DNA from: Agarilytica sp045430305
GTDB lineage: Bacteria > Pseudomonadota > Gammaproteobacteria > Pseudomonadales > Cellvibrionaceae
Assembly: GCA_045430305.1 (NCBI GenBank)
Contig: JAILXW010000002.1
Coordinates: forward strand, 1-64,000
DNA: 64,000 nucleotides
Direction of reading: 5' to 3'
Positions 1 to 6,817 of this stretch are shown piece after piece (within the stretch, counting starts at the first letter, position 1; each line of letters opens with the position of its first letter). The translations under genes and the position numbers were made by a program. The notes beneath the pieces were generated by a model. That model saw only the letters and a program-made list of their open reading frames with translations, did no database searches and was not told the DNA's origin.

Positions 1-37
1 CCTTTCTTAAAGGGAATGAATATATTGGGAATTCAAC

Positions 38-140
38 CATACAAGCCGCTCAAGGCAGGGACAGTTTTTCCGTCGTTCCTTTTGTGGTTGCTACCACAAA
101 AGTCTCTACTCCAAAACTGCCCCTTAGCGGAGCGTTATAC
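38..140 (+). repeat. attC site 1
   Basis: It starts near CATACAAG and ends with GCGTTATAC at 132-140. Inside is a TTTTGTGG/CCACAAAA inverted repeat that forms the terminal stem. It closes the cassette whose gene lies mostly to the left of the window. Confidence 0.8.
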
Positions 141-142
141 AC

Positions 143-148
143 AAGGAG
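143..148 (+). promoter_or_regulatory. Shine-Dalgarno AAGGAG deciding a CTG start
   Basis: A full AAGGAG lies 6 nt before an in-frame CTG at 155, and no ATG, GTG or TTG sits at that distance. It starts three bases after the end of attC site 1, so the cassette brings its own ribosome binding site. Confidence 0.6.
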
Positions 149-154
149 ATAAGT

Positions 155-472
155 CTGAGTAAGAAGAATAAGAAAGTGAAAGGGCATTCGAAAGATTTTC
201 TAAAAAAGAAGAAGATCGAAAATCGAGAAAAGCGTTTTTATCTATCTGCTCTCTATTACGTGTTGTGGCTTGTCCCGGGCTGTATTGGTGTCGTAATTCT
301 AGGTTGGAGTGGTTACCGCTACGAGAGTGTATTTCCGTATGCTATTCCAGTTGGTCTTATATTGGTTGCCTATGTATACATATTCTTTTTGGTAACTGAC
401 AAAACTAGTTGGGTTAAGGGTAAAGAGTATTACTGCAGTCTAAATGATGGGTCTTCTAATAATCATCAATAA
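155..472 (+). CDS. Small cassette membrane protein, probable CTG start
   Basis: I do not recognise the family. From the CTG at 155 the protein is 105 residues and begins Ser-Lys-Lys-Asn-Lys-Lys, a typical strongly translated N-terminus. The first conventional start in frame is GTG at 176, which has no Shine-Dalgarno, whereas AAGGAG precedes the CTG by 6 nt. A long basic stretch (Lys/Arg over residues 2-27) is followed by two hydrophobic segments, about residues 29-52 and 62-80, so the product is probably an inner-membrane protein with two helices and a cytoplasmic basic N-terminus. It is the sole gene of its cassette, between attC 1 and attC 2, and is AT-rich like its neighbours. Function unknown. 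Confidence 0.65.
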   Translation: MSKKNKKVKGHSKDFLKKKKIENREKRFYLSALYYVLWLVPGCIGVVILGWSGYRYESVFPYAIPVGLILVAYVYIFFLVTDKTSWVKGKEYYCSLNDGSSNNHQ

Positions 473-474
473 TG

Positions 475-580
475 TGTATAACAAGTTGGTCATTTGGACG
501 CCTTTTGCGTCGTTTTATTTTTGTGCTTAAATAGCACAAAAACAAAACAACTATTAAGGCGCCACATACCAAGGCGTTAT
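475..580 (+). repeat. attC site 2
   Basis: It begins TGTATAAC directly after the stop of the preceding gene and ends GGCGTTAT. It contains the TTTTGTGCT...AGCACAAAA stem shared with attC 4 and attC 8. Confidence 0.85.
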
Positions 581-591
581 AGCTCAAATCT

Positions 592-1002
592 ATGAAAATT
601 ATCGCTGTTCTCTTAATTTGTGTTTTATTGTCGGGTTGCTATCCGGTATACAAAACATTACAGCCAAAGTCGAACATTTTAGTTGTAGACGAATCCGGTG
701 CGCCATTACAAGGAGCTACCGTTGTATTGGTATCGAATGCGTATCCATACGGTAATGAAAAAACTCGAATGGAAGTCGTCACAAACTATAAAGGTGAGGC
801 TCGCTTTCCTAGCTCTAAGGAGTGGCGGATGGAAGTTATGATCATGCATGGTATGGAAGTTTATTATTGGAACTGGTGCGTCACTAAAGAAGGCTATACA
901 ACATACGTTACACACGATGGTAACTCTAAAGATTTTGATCGTAAGCCTGTTGTAAAGCTAAGTAAGGGGGCTACAACGAAGTGTCCAGCCAAGCTTTACT
1001 AG
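592..1002 (+). CDS. Cassette lipoprotein with carboxypeptidase-regulatory-like fold
   Basis: The 136-residue product has a lipoprotein signal peptide with lipobox Leu-Ser-Gly-Cys at residues 13-16, so it is probably lipidated and anchored in the envelope. From about residue 28 the pattern 'V-D-E-S-G-A-P-L-Q-G-A-T-V' followed by 'T-N-Y-K-G-E-A-R-F' matches the CarboxypepD_reg / Ig-like beta-sandwich found in many surface proteins. The Ala after Pro-Leu-Gln-Gly and the Gly-Glu-Ala turn are the conserved positions I can see. The start lies 11 nt after the attC 2 end, with no clear Shine-Dalgarno. It is alone in its cassette. The fold assignment is by motif only; the ligand is unknown. Confidence 0.8.
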   Translation: MKIIAVLLICVLLSGCYPVYKTLQPKSNILVVDESGAPLQGATVVLVSNAYPYGNEKTRMEVVTNYKGEARFPSSKEWRMEVMIMHGMEVYYWNWCVTKEGYTTYVTHDGNSKDFDRKPVVKLSKGATTKCPAKLY

Positions 1003-1006
1003 TACG

Positions 1007-1103
1007 CTATAACAAACAAATCAATTTGACCTCCGCAAACTGTCGCCTTTTTTGCGGGGCAAAAAAACCGCCATTTTGCTCCGGAAAATTATTTGGGCGT
1101 TAT
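1007..1103 (+). repeat. attC site 3
   Basis: It begins CTATAACAAAC after the stop and ends GGGCGTTAT. Its interior (GACCTCCG, CTTTTTTGC, GCAAAA) resembles attC 10 rather than the TTTTGTG type, so at least two attC subfamilies coexist. Confidence 0.8.
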
Positions 1104-1120
1104 GCGGAAAAGGAATCAGC

Positions 1121-1552
1121 ATGGAACCTAGAGTAAACATTATTACCCTTGGGGTTTCCGATCTGGAAAGGTCGTACGATTTTTATCATAAGGGGTTAGG
1201 CTTACCCACATCTAGAAAACCGGATTCTGGAATTATATTCTTTCAAACAAATGGTGTTTGCTTAGCCCTGTATCCACTAGATAAGCTAGCCGAAGATGTT
1301 TCTCCAAGCCAATCATCGTCGCGAGGGAAGTTCTCTGGCATTACACTTGCGCACAATGTAAAGTCCAAAGAAAAAGTAGATGCTTTGTTAGAGTTAGTAG
1401 AAAAATCTGGTGGTAAAATTGAAAAGCCAACCCAAGATGTTTTTTGGGGTGGCTATAGTGGTTACTTTTCAGACCCAGATGGTTACTTCTGGGAGGTCGC
1501 TTATTCTGAAAATTGGGAGTTCAATAGTGATGGCAGTCTTGTCATCACATAA
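1121..1552 (+). CDS. VOC-family (glyoxalase/bleomycin-resistance fold) protein
   Basis: The 143-residue product starts at ATG 1121. An upstream in-frame start would begin inside attC 3, so it is rejected. The N-terminal 'N-I-I-T-L-G-V-S-D-L-E-R-S-Y-D-F-Y' and C-terminal 'F-S-D-P-D-G-Y-F-W-E-V-A' are the two hallmark halves of the vicinal-oxygen-chelate superfamily. The Glu near the end is the usual metal ligand. Members include glyoxalases, dioxygenases and antibiotic-binding proteins, and the sequence alone does not separate these; this subgroup is often annotated simply as VOC or glyoxalase. VOC proteins are frequent integron cargo. Single-gene cassette. Confidence 0.88.
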   Translation: MEPRVNIITLGVSDLERSYDFYHKGLGLPTSRKPDSGIIFFQTNGVCLALYPLDKLAEDVSPSQSSSRGKFSGITLAHNVKSKEKVDALLELVEKSGGKIEKPTQDVFWGGYSGYFSDPDGYFWEVAYSENWEFNSDGSLVIT

Positions 1553-1553
1553 T

Positions 1554-1656
1554 CCGCATAACAAGGTTGTCAAATTGACAGTTTTTTCGTCACTCCTTTT
1601 TGTGCTGAATAGCACAAACGGGCTCCTTCAAAACTGCAATTTACAACGGCGTTATA
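1554..1656 (+). repeat. attC site 4
   Basis: It begins CCGCATAACAAG after the VOC gene stop and ends GGCGTTATA. It contains the TTTTTGTGCT...AGCACAAA stem of the main attC subfamily. Confidence 0.85.
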
Positions 1657-1677
1657 CCTAAATCGGAAACACTATTT

Positions 1678-2841
1678 ATGGCTAAAAAGAATCAGTGGCA
1701 CAATTTATGGGGACCGATCAAAGTATTGAATAATGAAGACGATGTTCAGATAAATAACTTCTCATCATCTAGACTAAAAGACTTAGAAAACTGCACTTCG
1801 ATATACTCGTTGGTGTTGTCAAAGTCCTTAGATAGAGTCGACCTCTCTTGCCTTTCCCACTTAGTCGACCTAGAGCATCTGACGTTAGATCGCGTAGATT
1901 TTCACAATGAACAGGCCCTTCTAAACCTTCCCAAATTAAATATCCTAGAGTTAGAGGAAGTCTCTCTATCCAAAGATCAACAAATGTTCTTTGATAATTT
2001 CAATGAAGAGTTTATATCTAAAAATTATGAATTGACTTTGAAAAGATTTAAGGATGCACAAACAAGATTTCATGGAAAGGCTTGGCCGATATTTACAGAG
2101 GAAGAGGCAAAAGAAAATAATTTAGCAGCAAACAAGGTCAAATCATCAATTCTAAATAAAGATTGGGAAAAAGCATACTCTAGTGAAATATATATATTGG
2201 AGGCAGCGTTAAAAAGCTTATTTCATAGTCATATAGAAGACGAATCTGTAGTTAGTGAGCTTGTGGAATGTAAAGATGATGAGATTTTTAATTTGATAGT
2301 AAAAACAGGGTTAAACTCACACTACAGTTACGTCGCCGATATGTTTATTTCCTCAATCTCTAAGCAATCGCATAGATTATGCAAACCGCTAGAAAGGAGT
2401 TTCGTTTATTATCTTAATTTACCTTGGCGCTATGGTGAATTTTCTGTGGGAAAGCTTAAAACTGCTCATTTTAGTATAGTAAAAATTCTAAATGAGGTCG
2501 CAGGGAGAGATTTTGAAAGCCTTTATAGACTTTTTCTGAACGAAAGATTTAATTTCTCAGATTTGCACCTTACCGCGTACAAGCGATTGCTTGATATTGC
2601 ACACAAATGCTGTGGGCCAAGCCTGGCTGTCGAAATTATAGATTTAATTCGGTTTGAAAACTACATACCTGACGGAGATTCAGCATATATAAAAAAATGT
2701 ATTAGGGCAGCATCAAAAGTTGGTGGTTCAGAGCACCTGACTTCAATGCTAGAGTTAATGAGGAGCGAAAATCGAGAAGACGTATTAAAAGAGTATAAAG
2801 CGGCTGAAAAACGATTTAAAAAGAAGAGTGTCAAGGCCTAG
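1678..2841 (+). CDS. Leucine-rich-repeat-like cassette protein
   Basis: A 387-residue protein without signal peptide or membrane segment, so probably cytoplasmic. Residues about 29-105 show three to four degenerate leucine-rich repeats: regularly spaced L-x-x-L-x-L with 'L-E-H-L-T-L-D-R-V' and 'L-N-I-L-E-L-E-E-V' as the clearest. The rest is predicted mainly helical and rich in Lys, Glu and Leu, ending in a basic tail of Lys/Arg. It is the longest single cassette gene here and strongly AT-rich. LRR modules usually bind proteins; no enzymatic motif is visible. It lies alone between attC 4 and attC 5. Function unknown. Confidence 0.75.
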   Translation: MAKKNQWHNLWGPIKVLNNEDDVQINNFSSSRLKDLENCTSIYSLVLSKSLDRVDLSCLSHLVDLEHLTLDRVDFHNEQALLNLPKLNILELEEVSLSKDQQMFFDNFNEEFISKNYELTLKRFKDAQTRFHGKAWPIFTEEEAKENNLAANKVKSSILNKDWEKAYSSEIYILEAALKSLFHSHIEDESVVSELVECKDDEIFNLIVKTGLNSHYSYVADMFISSISKQSHRLCKPLERSFVYYLNLPWRYGEFSVGKLKTAHFSIVKILNEVAGRDFESLYRLFLNERFNFSDLHLTAYKRLLDIAHKCCGPSLAVEIIDLIRFENYIPDGDSAYIKKCIRAASKVGGSEHLTSMLELMRSENREDVLKEYKAAEKRFKKKSVKA

Positions 2842-2952
2842 TATAACAATACGTGCCAGCCGACGCTTTTGTCGTTGTTCCGTTTTATGTATGGCTGCGC
2901 CATTTTACATAAAACTCCACACCAACTAAAACGCAGCTGCACTCAGCGTTAG
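2841..2952 (+). repeat. attC site 5
   Basis: GTATAAC overlaps the end of the LRR-like gene's stop codon and the site ends CAGCGTTAG. Its variable stem (TTTTATGTA...TACATAAAA) differs from the TTTTGTG type. Confidence 0.8.
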
Positions 2953-2973
2953 GGCCTAAACCGCAGCGAACCT

Positions 2974-3459
2974 ATGACCTATTTAAAAACGATTTTTATT
3001 ATTGCTTTGATATTTTTCTCGTCAAATTGCCTTGCGGGTAAACTTGAGGCGGATGCAGGTAAATATCTTTCAAAAGAACTGGATGTATCTTCGAAACTCA
3101 TGAATTGGAAAATACATGAACTTTTCGACCAAGATCCATCCTATGCTCCTACAGTCTCAATACAGTTCTATTCGAAGCAGGGCGAAATTATATTTTCTAC
3201 CGGTATCGTTAAAACCGATGGTGTTCAAGGCCTTTCTTCTTATATTGCCCTTGGCGGAGGCGAAAATATTATTAAGCAGAGTGCTGTTCATACGAACCTT
3301 GATCTAAATAAAAATTATACGTTCGGGTATTCATTCCCGTCTAAAAATAGGGTACTTTTTATAATATCTGGTAAAGAGGTATCTTCGAAAATACCAGAGT
3401 ATCCTGCAAAAATAGCTATGGTTGTTTCTGGTATGGTGGTTGAGCTTGAAAAGCCCTAA
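2974..3459 (+). CDS. Secreted cassette protein of unknown function
   Basis: 161 residues with a signal peptide: Lys near the N-terminus, a hydrophobic core over residues 5-17, and a likely signal peptidase I cut after Leu-Ala around residue 21. The Cys at the end of the signal lacks a proper lipobox, so lipidation is less likely. The mature part has alternating beta-like segments and a Gly-Gly-Gly turn near residue 90, with no motif I recognise. The stop codon is embedded in the R' box of attC 6, a compact arrangement. Confidence 0.7.
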   Translation: MTYLKTIFIIALIFFSSNCLAGKLEADAGKYLSKELDVSSKLMNWKIHELFDQDPSYAPTVSIQFYSKQGEIIFSTGIVKTDGVQGLSSYIALGGGENIIKQSAVHTNLDLNKNYTFGYSFPSKNRVLFIISGKEVSSKIPEYPAKIAMVVSGMVVELEKP

Positions 3460-3502
3460 CAAGCCAATCAAAACAGCTTCGGTCCCGTAGTGGGGCGTTA
3501 TG
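3453..3502 (+). repeat. attC site 6 (short form)
   Basis: CCCTAAC overlaps the upstream stop and GGGGCGTTATG ends the site, only about 50 nt in total compared with about 100-125 for the others. The outer boxes are intact, but the long imperfect stem is missing. Confidence 0.6.
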
Positions 3503-3510
3503 GTACTAGT

Positions 3511-3987
3511 ATGATTAAATATATTTTATGCTTTCTTTGTTTTCTTTCAGGTTATTCCTTTGGAAGTGCTTTATCTTTACCTGTGGCAAATATAATTTGT
3601 AAAGAAAAATTGAGTAATGGATATTACAAATATGAAATTCATGCAGTGGCAAAAAATATATCCAAAAATGATCTCATATTGATAACCAATACGACAAATT
3701 CTCATAATAAATTTAACGGTGAATTTAAAGAGATTGTCCTTGATGAAGGTGAGTCATCAATTAATGGTGTAAAAATCATCCCAACTGATTATGAGCTTGG
3801 CTTGGTTAAAATAGGCCCATCTGAAGGGGGTAGAATTAAAGGCGTTACTGTATCAAAAGAGCTCTATTCTGATGTGATAATTACCTATCATATGCCGGAC
3901 TTATATGAGGGGCGATTTAAAAACTGGACGGGATCTGTAAGCTCAGATATTACTAAAACCATTATTAGAGATGGGTGTAAGCCATAA
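3511..3987 (+). CDS. Secreted cassette protein of unknown function
   Basis: 158 residues from ATG 3511; a longer in-frame start at 3490 would begin inside attC 6 and is rejected. The N-terminus is a clear signal peptide (Lys3, then a hydrophobic, Cys/Phe/Leu-rich stretch, cut near residue 22 after Ser-Ala-Leu-Ser). The mature protein has two Cys (near the start and near the C-terminus) that could form a disulfide, and a beta-rich pattern. The stop codon again overlaps the following attC. I recognise no family. It and the preceding gene are both exported proteins of about 160 residues with short attC sites, but they show no obvious sequence similarity. Confidence 0.7.
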   Translation: MIKYILCFLCFLSGYSFGSALSLPVANIICKEKLSNGYYKYEIHAVAKNISKNDLILITNTTNSHNKFNGEFKEIVLDEGESSINGVKIIPTDYELGLVKIGPSEGGRIKGVTVSKELYSDVIITYHMPDLYEGRFKNWTGSVSSDITKTIIRDGCKP

Positions 3988-4028
3988 CAAATAGCTCCAC
4001 TCCAAGGTCGCCTGAGCTAGGTGTTATG
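3981..4028 (+). repeat. attC site 7 (short form)
   Basis: GCCATAAC...GTGTTATG over about 48 nt. The inner arms TAGCTC and GAGCTA are complementary, so the folded single strand would still present the paired recombination boxes despite the short length. Confidence 0.6.
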
Positions 4029-4062
4029 TGTAAGTCACAAAGAATCAATATGGTCATGTAAA

Positions 4063-4278
4063 ATGAATGAAGAAAAAGAAATCTGGGAAGACCTCTTGAG
4101 TACGAAACTTAAGGAATATTCAACACAAGAAATTGAATTGACTTTTTCTGAATCGCTAGAAAGGCTTACAGGAGTTAAACACACTGTCAGAATTAGCGAA
4201 ATAAAATATGATGGTAGACAGGCTGCTGATGTTAGTTTGGTAATATCTGAAGTGGGCGATTTTGAGTCGCCGTTTTAA
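4063..4278 (+). CDS. Small acidic cassette protein of unknown function
   Basis: 71 residues from ATG 4063. A GTG at 4021 lies in frame but is inside the attC 7 core, so the internal ATG is preferred. The product is soluble and strongly acidic (many Glu and Asp), with no signal peptide or membrane segment. A possible beta-strand pair is formed by 'H-T-V-R-I-S-E-I' and 'A-D-V-S-L-V-I-S-E-V'. No family recognised. Such small acidic cassette proteins are sometimes immunity or antitoxin proteins, but nothing in the sequence proves that. Confidence 0.6.
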   Translation: MNEEKEIWEDLLSTKLKEYSTQEIELTFSESLERLTGVKHTVRISEIKYDGRQAADVSLVISEVGDFESPF

Positions 4279-4287
4279 ATTTTATAC

Positions 4288-4412
4288 ATACAACGTGCTC
4301 AAGTTTACTCCGGGCCTTTGGCCCTCCGCGGGACCGCTATTGCGTCGCTTGTTTTGTGCTTGTGTAGCACAAAATCAATCAACCCAATGCGGCCCCTTAG
4401 CAAAGCGTTATG
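4288..4412 (+). repeat. attC site 8
   Basis: It begins CATACAAC and ends AAAGCGTTATG. Over most of its length it is nearly identical to attC 9, differing by only a few substitutions, chiefly around the terminal stem. Confidence 0.85.
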
Positions 4413-4424
4413 TGAAGTAATAGC

Positions 4425-4772
4425 ATGCAAATACAAATAGAAAAGCCAAAAAGACGCAAGAAAACAACGAAAAATAAAAAAGAGAGTGAGAAATCTCTGC
4501 ACCCTGAGCTTACGTCAGAGTTGCAAGAGAAATTGAAAGAAAAAAACTCGGCGTACTTAGATAAACAAAAAGAAGAAAGAGCTAATGAAAGTGAATTCTC
4601 TCAAGAAAAAGTAGGTGGTACTGTTGCTCTTCTCGGTGCTAGCCAAATAATGACTTCTCTTGGAAGTGCTGCGACAGTATGTAAAGCGGCGATGGCTGCT
4701 AGCCCAATCGGGATTGCAGTTGGTGTGACAGTGATAGTTGTTGGCGGCTTAATCTTTTTCTTGGGTAAATGA
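4425..4772 (+). CDS. Basic-N-terminal, C-terminally membrane-anchored cassette protein
   Basis: 115 residues. The first 60 are highly charged (a Lys/Arg-rich block at residues 6-24, then alternating Lys/Glu likely to form a helix or coiled coil). Residues about 66-90 and 92-114 are Gly/Ala/Val-rich and hydrophobic, the last ending in Phe-Phe-Leu-Gly-Lys, giving a one- or two-pass C-terminal membrane anchor. There is no signal peptide, so the charged domain probably stays in the cytoplasm. It is flanked by the near-identical attC 8 and attC 9. No family recognised. Confidence 0.7.
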   Translation: MQIQIEKPKRRKKTTKNKKESEKSLHPELTSELQEKLKEKNSAYLDKQKEERANESEFSQEKVGGTVALLGASQIMTSLGSAATVCKAAMAASPIGIAVGVTVIVVGGLIFFLGK

Positions 4773-4780
4773 TGGAATCA

Positions 4781-4907
4781 CATACAAGTTGTTCAAAGCA
4801 ACTCCGGGCCTTTGGCCCTCCGCTGGACCGCTATTGCGTCGCTTGTTTTGTGTTTGTGTAACACAAAAGCAATCACCACAATGCGGCCCCTTAGCAAAGC
4901 GTTGGGT
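4781..4907 (+). repeat. attC site 9
   Basis: It begins CATACAAG and ends AAAGCGTTGGGT. It is nearly identical to attC 8 but ends in GTTGGGT instead of GTTATGT, so the last bases come from the following cassette, as expected for cleavage between G and TT. Confidence 0.85.
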
Positions 4908-4935
4908 AACCTGTATATCAGGTCTTTGATGAGTT

Positions 4936-5703
4936 TTAATTCCTTCCAGCCATCACTCCGCCATCAACATCCCAAATTGCTCCCGTTACCCACGAGCTTT
5001 CTTCCAAAAGAAGAAGTTTAATTACATTGGCAACATCTTGAGGTTCACCATGTCGGCCAATTGGGTGAAGGCCGTTAAATGAAGTCAGTGTTGAATCAAT
5101 TTGATCAATAGGAATGAAACTTTCATAAACTGCTGTTTTCACAATTGCAGGAGAAACAGCGTTGACTCTAATGCCATAGTCAGCAAGTTCCATTGCTAGG
5201 TGTTGTGTCAATGCATGGACGCCTGCTTTTGCCATTGAATATGCGGATGATGGTGTTGCTTTGATGGCTTGTTTTGCCCACATCGAGCCAATATTTACAA
5301 TTGAGCCAGATTTGTACGGTTTCATGTTTCTGGCTACTGACTGAGTGATATAGAATAAGGCTCTATTTATCTCATGGTAAGCGTCATAATCTTCAAGTTT
5401 ATGATCTAAAAAACTCTTTGGTACAAAACAACCAGCAGCATTTACAAGGTATTTAATGTGCCGTGACTCGTTATCTACTTTTTTTGCTAATGCTTTTACA
5501 TCTTCAGCTTTATATAAGTCACATTTATAAATTTCGAGCACGCCCAATTCGCCAAGCCCGCGTTGAGATGACTCTATATGTTTTGGGGATCGGCCTGTTA
5601 TGCAAACTGAGATATCTTGCTCTAGGAGTAATTTGGCGGTTGCCATTCCTATGCCGCTAGTTCCACCAATAATGTAGGCTACTTCATCTTTTGTATTGGA
5701 CAT
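4936..5703 (-). CDS. Short-chain dehydrogenase/reductase
   Basis: 255 residues, the normal size for a classical SDR. The Rossmann motif Gly-Gly-Thr-Ser-Gly-Ile-Gly is at residues 13-19, Asn-Ala-Ala-Gly near 88, and the catalytic Ser, Tyr-x-x-x-Lys follows in 'Y-S-M-A-K' near residue 155, so an active NAD(P)-dependent oxidoreductase is expected. GGAG lies 7 nt before the ATG. It is the only cassette gene here on the minus strand and is divergent from an HxlR-type regulator, whose targets are commonly such oxidoreductases. The substrate cannot be read from sequence. The two genes form one cassette between attC 9 and attC 10. Confidence 0.9.
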   Translation of the reverse strand: MSNTKDEVAYIIGGTSGIGMATAKLLLEQDISVCITGRSPKHIESSQRGLGELGVLEIYKCDLYKAEDVKALAKKVDNESRHIKYLVNAAGCFVPKSFLDHKLEDYDAYHEINRALFYITQSVARNMKPYKSGSIVNIGSMWAKQAIKATPSSAYSMAKAGVHALTQHLAMELADYGIRVNAVSPAIVKTAVYESFIPIDQIDSTLTSFNGLHPIGRHGEPQDVANVIKLLLLEESSWVTGAIWDVDGGVMAGRN

Positions 5704-5804
5704 TTATCGCTCCATTAAGTATTGATTTGACTTGTTTCAATTCTACAAACACTGCATGCTTGTCCTTGAGCTAACAATTTATTAATAAACTGCCTTATTG
5801 AAAA

Positions 5805-5839
5805 GTAAGCACTTTTTGGTGAGGTAGGTACTTTCTGGT
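5805..5839. promoter_or_regulatory. Candidate HxlR-family operator (two tandem sites)
   Basis: In the divergent SDR/regulator gap two similar 16-nt units, GTAAGCACTTTTTGGT and GTAGGTACTTTCTGGT, repeat with a 19-nt period. The first is centred on the inverted repeat AAAGT-AAGC-ACTTT. AGTA/TACT-like palindromes in divergent gaps are typical of HxlR-family binding sites. This is inferred from position and symmetry only. Confidence 0.45.
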
Positions 5840-5849
5840 AGTAATTTTG

Positions 5850-6188
5850 ATGAGCCAAGACTTTAAGTATCAAAGAAAAATTTCACCTCAAAAAGCAGGT
5901 GGTTTAATAGAGTCAATTTTCCGTTGCAAATGGTCTTTAACCGTGCTTGATCTTGTTTCAAACGGAATCTACAGGCCGGGTGAAATGGCTAGGAATGTCG
6001 ATGGTTTGAGCACTAAAGTATTGAATGACTGTTTAAGAACAAATGTTAGATTTGGTATTTTAAAAAAGAATTCATTTCCAGAAATTCCACCAAGGGTGGA
6101 ATATGAATTCACTGAATTTGGAAAAAAGTTTGTTAGTATTGTTAATCAAATTCGAGCCTTGGAAAATGAAGTGGCCGAGGTTGTGTAG
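5850..6188 (+). CDS. HxlR-family transcriptional regulator
   Basis: 112 residues from ATG 5850 (a TTG one codon upstream is also in frame). The pattern 'K-W-S-L-T-V-L-D-L-V' followed by 'R-P-G-E-M-A-R' and 'L-S-T-K-V-L-N-D-C-L-R' is the winged helix-turn-helix of the HxlR family, and the wing 'P-P-R-V-E-Y-E-F-T-E-F-G' is characteristic. A Cys near residue 26, before the Lys-Trp, is at the position used as a redox or electrophile sensor in some relatives (YodB, QorR type). It is divergent from the SDR gene and probably represses or activates it through the tandem repeats in the shared gap. It is the second gene of the same cassette. Confidence 0.88.
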   Translation: MSQDFKYQRKISPQKAGGLIESIFRCKWSLTVLDLVSNGIYRPGEMARNVDGLSTKVLNDCLRTNVRFGILKKNSFPEIPPRVEYEFTEFGKKFVSIVNQIRALENEVAEVV

Positions 6189-6199
6189 GTATAAATAAT

Positions 6200-6303
6200 G
6201 CCTAACAATCGACTGCAATCTGACCTCCGGGCACGGTCACCTTTTTTGCATAAACCCGCAAAAAGCGTCATTGGCTTCCTGCAGTTGAGGCAGGCATTAT
6301 GCG
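6200..6303 (+). repeat. attC site 10 (variant end box)
   Basis: It begins GCCTAACAATC shortly after the HxlR gene and ends GGCATTATGC. The conserved GTT of the end box reads ATT here, which should weaken or abolish recombination at this site. The interior resembles attC 3. Confidence 0.75.
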
Positions 6304-6369
6304 TCCGTGTGCCCCACAAATAGTAGCCACCTTCTATAGTTATATTAAGTAATTTTAAGGACTAAATTT

Positions 6370-6729
6370 ATGAAATTAAAAAAAATATTGACGGCTTTCA
6401 CGTTGGCTTGTTTATTGTGTTCGCAAATCGTTCATTCTGAGGCTATGTATCTTAACGATGTCACGGTTGATTATTTAGCAATAAATGGCGGCGAGGATTC
6501 TCCAAGTGTAGGAACAAGTTGTGTGAGATTCTCTTCTGGGATAGATCTTGCGTGTGCAAACGGTTGGGTCGCAATAAAGAACAACAATAGTGTTCTTGTT
6601 TCTGCTGCGTTAAGCGCAAAAGCTATGAAAGGTGAAGTTTGGGTTTACTACGACAATGCCCAGCCTACAGAGCATTGTCCAGGGCATATAAACACTCCCT
6701 GCGTATTGGGTAGTTTGGGTTTAAAGTAA
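6370..6729 (+). CDS. Small secreted protein of unknown function
   Basis: 119 residues; AAGGA lies 8 nt before the ATG. A clear signal peptide (three Lys in the first six residues, hydrophobic core 8-18) is cut near residue 23. The mature domain has four Cys, in 'T-S-C-V-R-F', 'D-L-A-C-A-N-G', 'E-H-C-P-G' and 'T-P-C-V-L-G', which could pair into two disulfides, as expected for a periplasmic or secreted protein. No family recognised. It follows attC 10, and no proper attC separates it from the next gene, so the two may share one terminal cassette or lie at a decayed array end. Confidence 0.75.
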   Translation: MKLKKILTAFTLACLLCSQIVHSEAMYLNDVTVDYLAINGGEDSPSVGTSCVRFSSGIDLACANGWVAIKNNNSVLVSAALSAKAMKGEVWVYYDNAQPTEHCPGHINTPCVLGSLGLK

Positions 6730-6735
6730 CGTCCA

Positions 6736-6747
6736 CGCTTATAAGCG
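6736..6747. repeat. 12-bp perfect palindrome between terminal cassette genes
   Basis: CGCTTATAAGCG, a perfect self-complementary sequence, lies just after the preceding stop, where an attC would be expected. A second small hairpin (GTAG...CTAC) follows near 6754-6772. It may be a remnant of recombination or a weak terminator. Confidence 0.4.
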
Positions 6748-6817
6748 CTAAATGTAGGTCGTTGAAATCTACGCCCCTTATTAGAATATTTTGTTCGCCC
6801 AGGAATTTAGGAGTTGA

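Noticed and set aside
3490..3510. Upstream in-frame start for the secreted cassette protein
   Set aside because: It lies inside the attC recombination core and would place seven residues before a perfect signal peptide.
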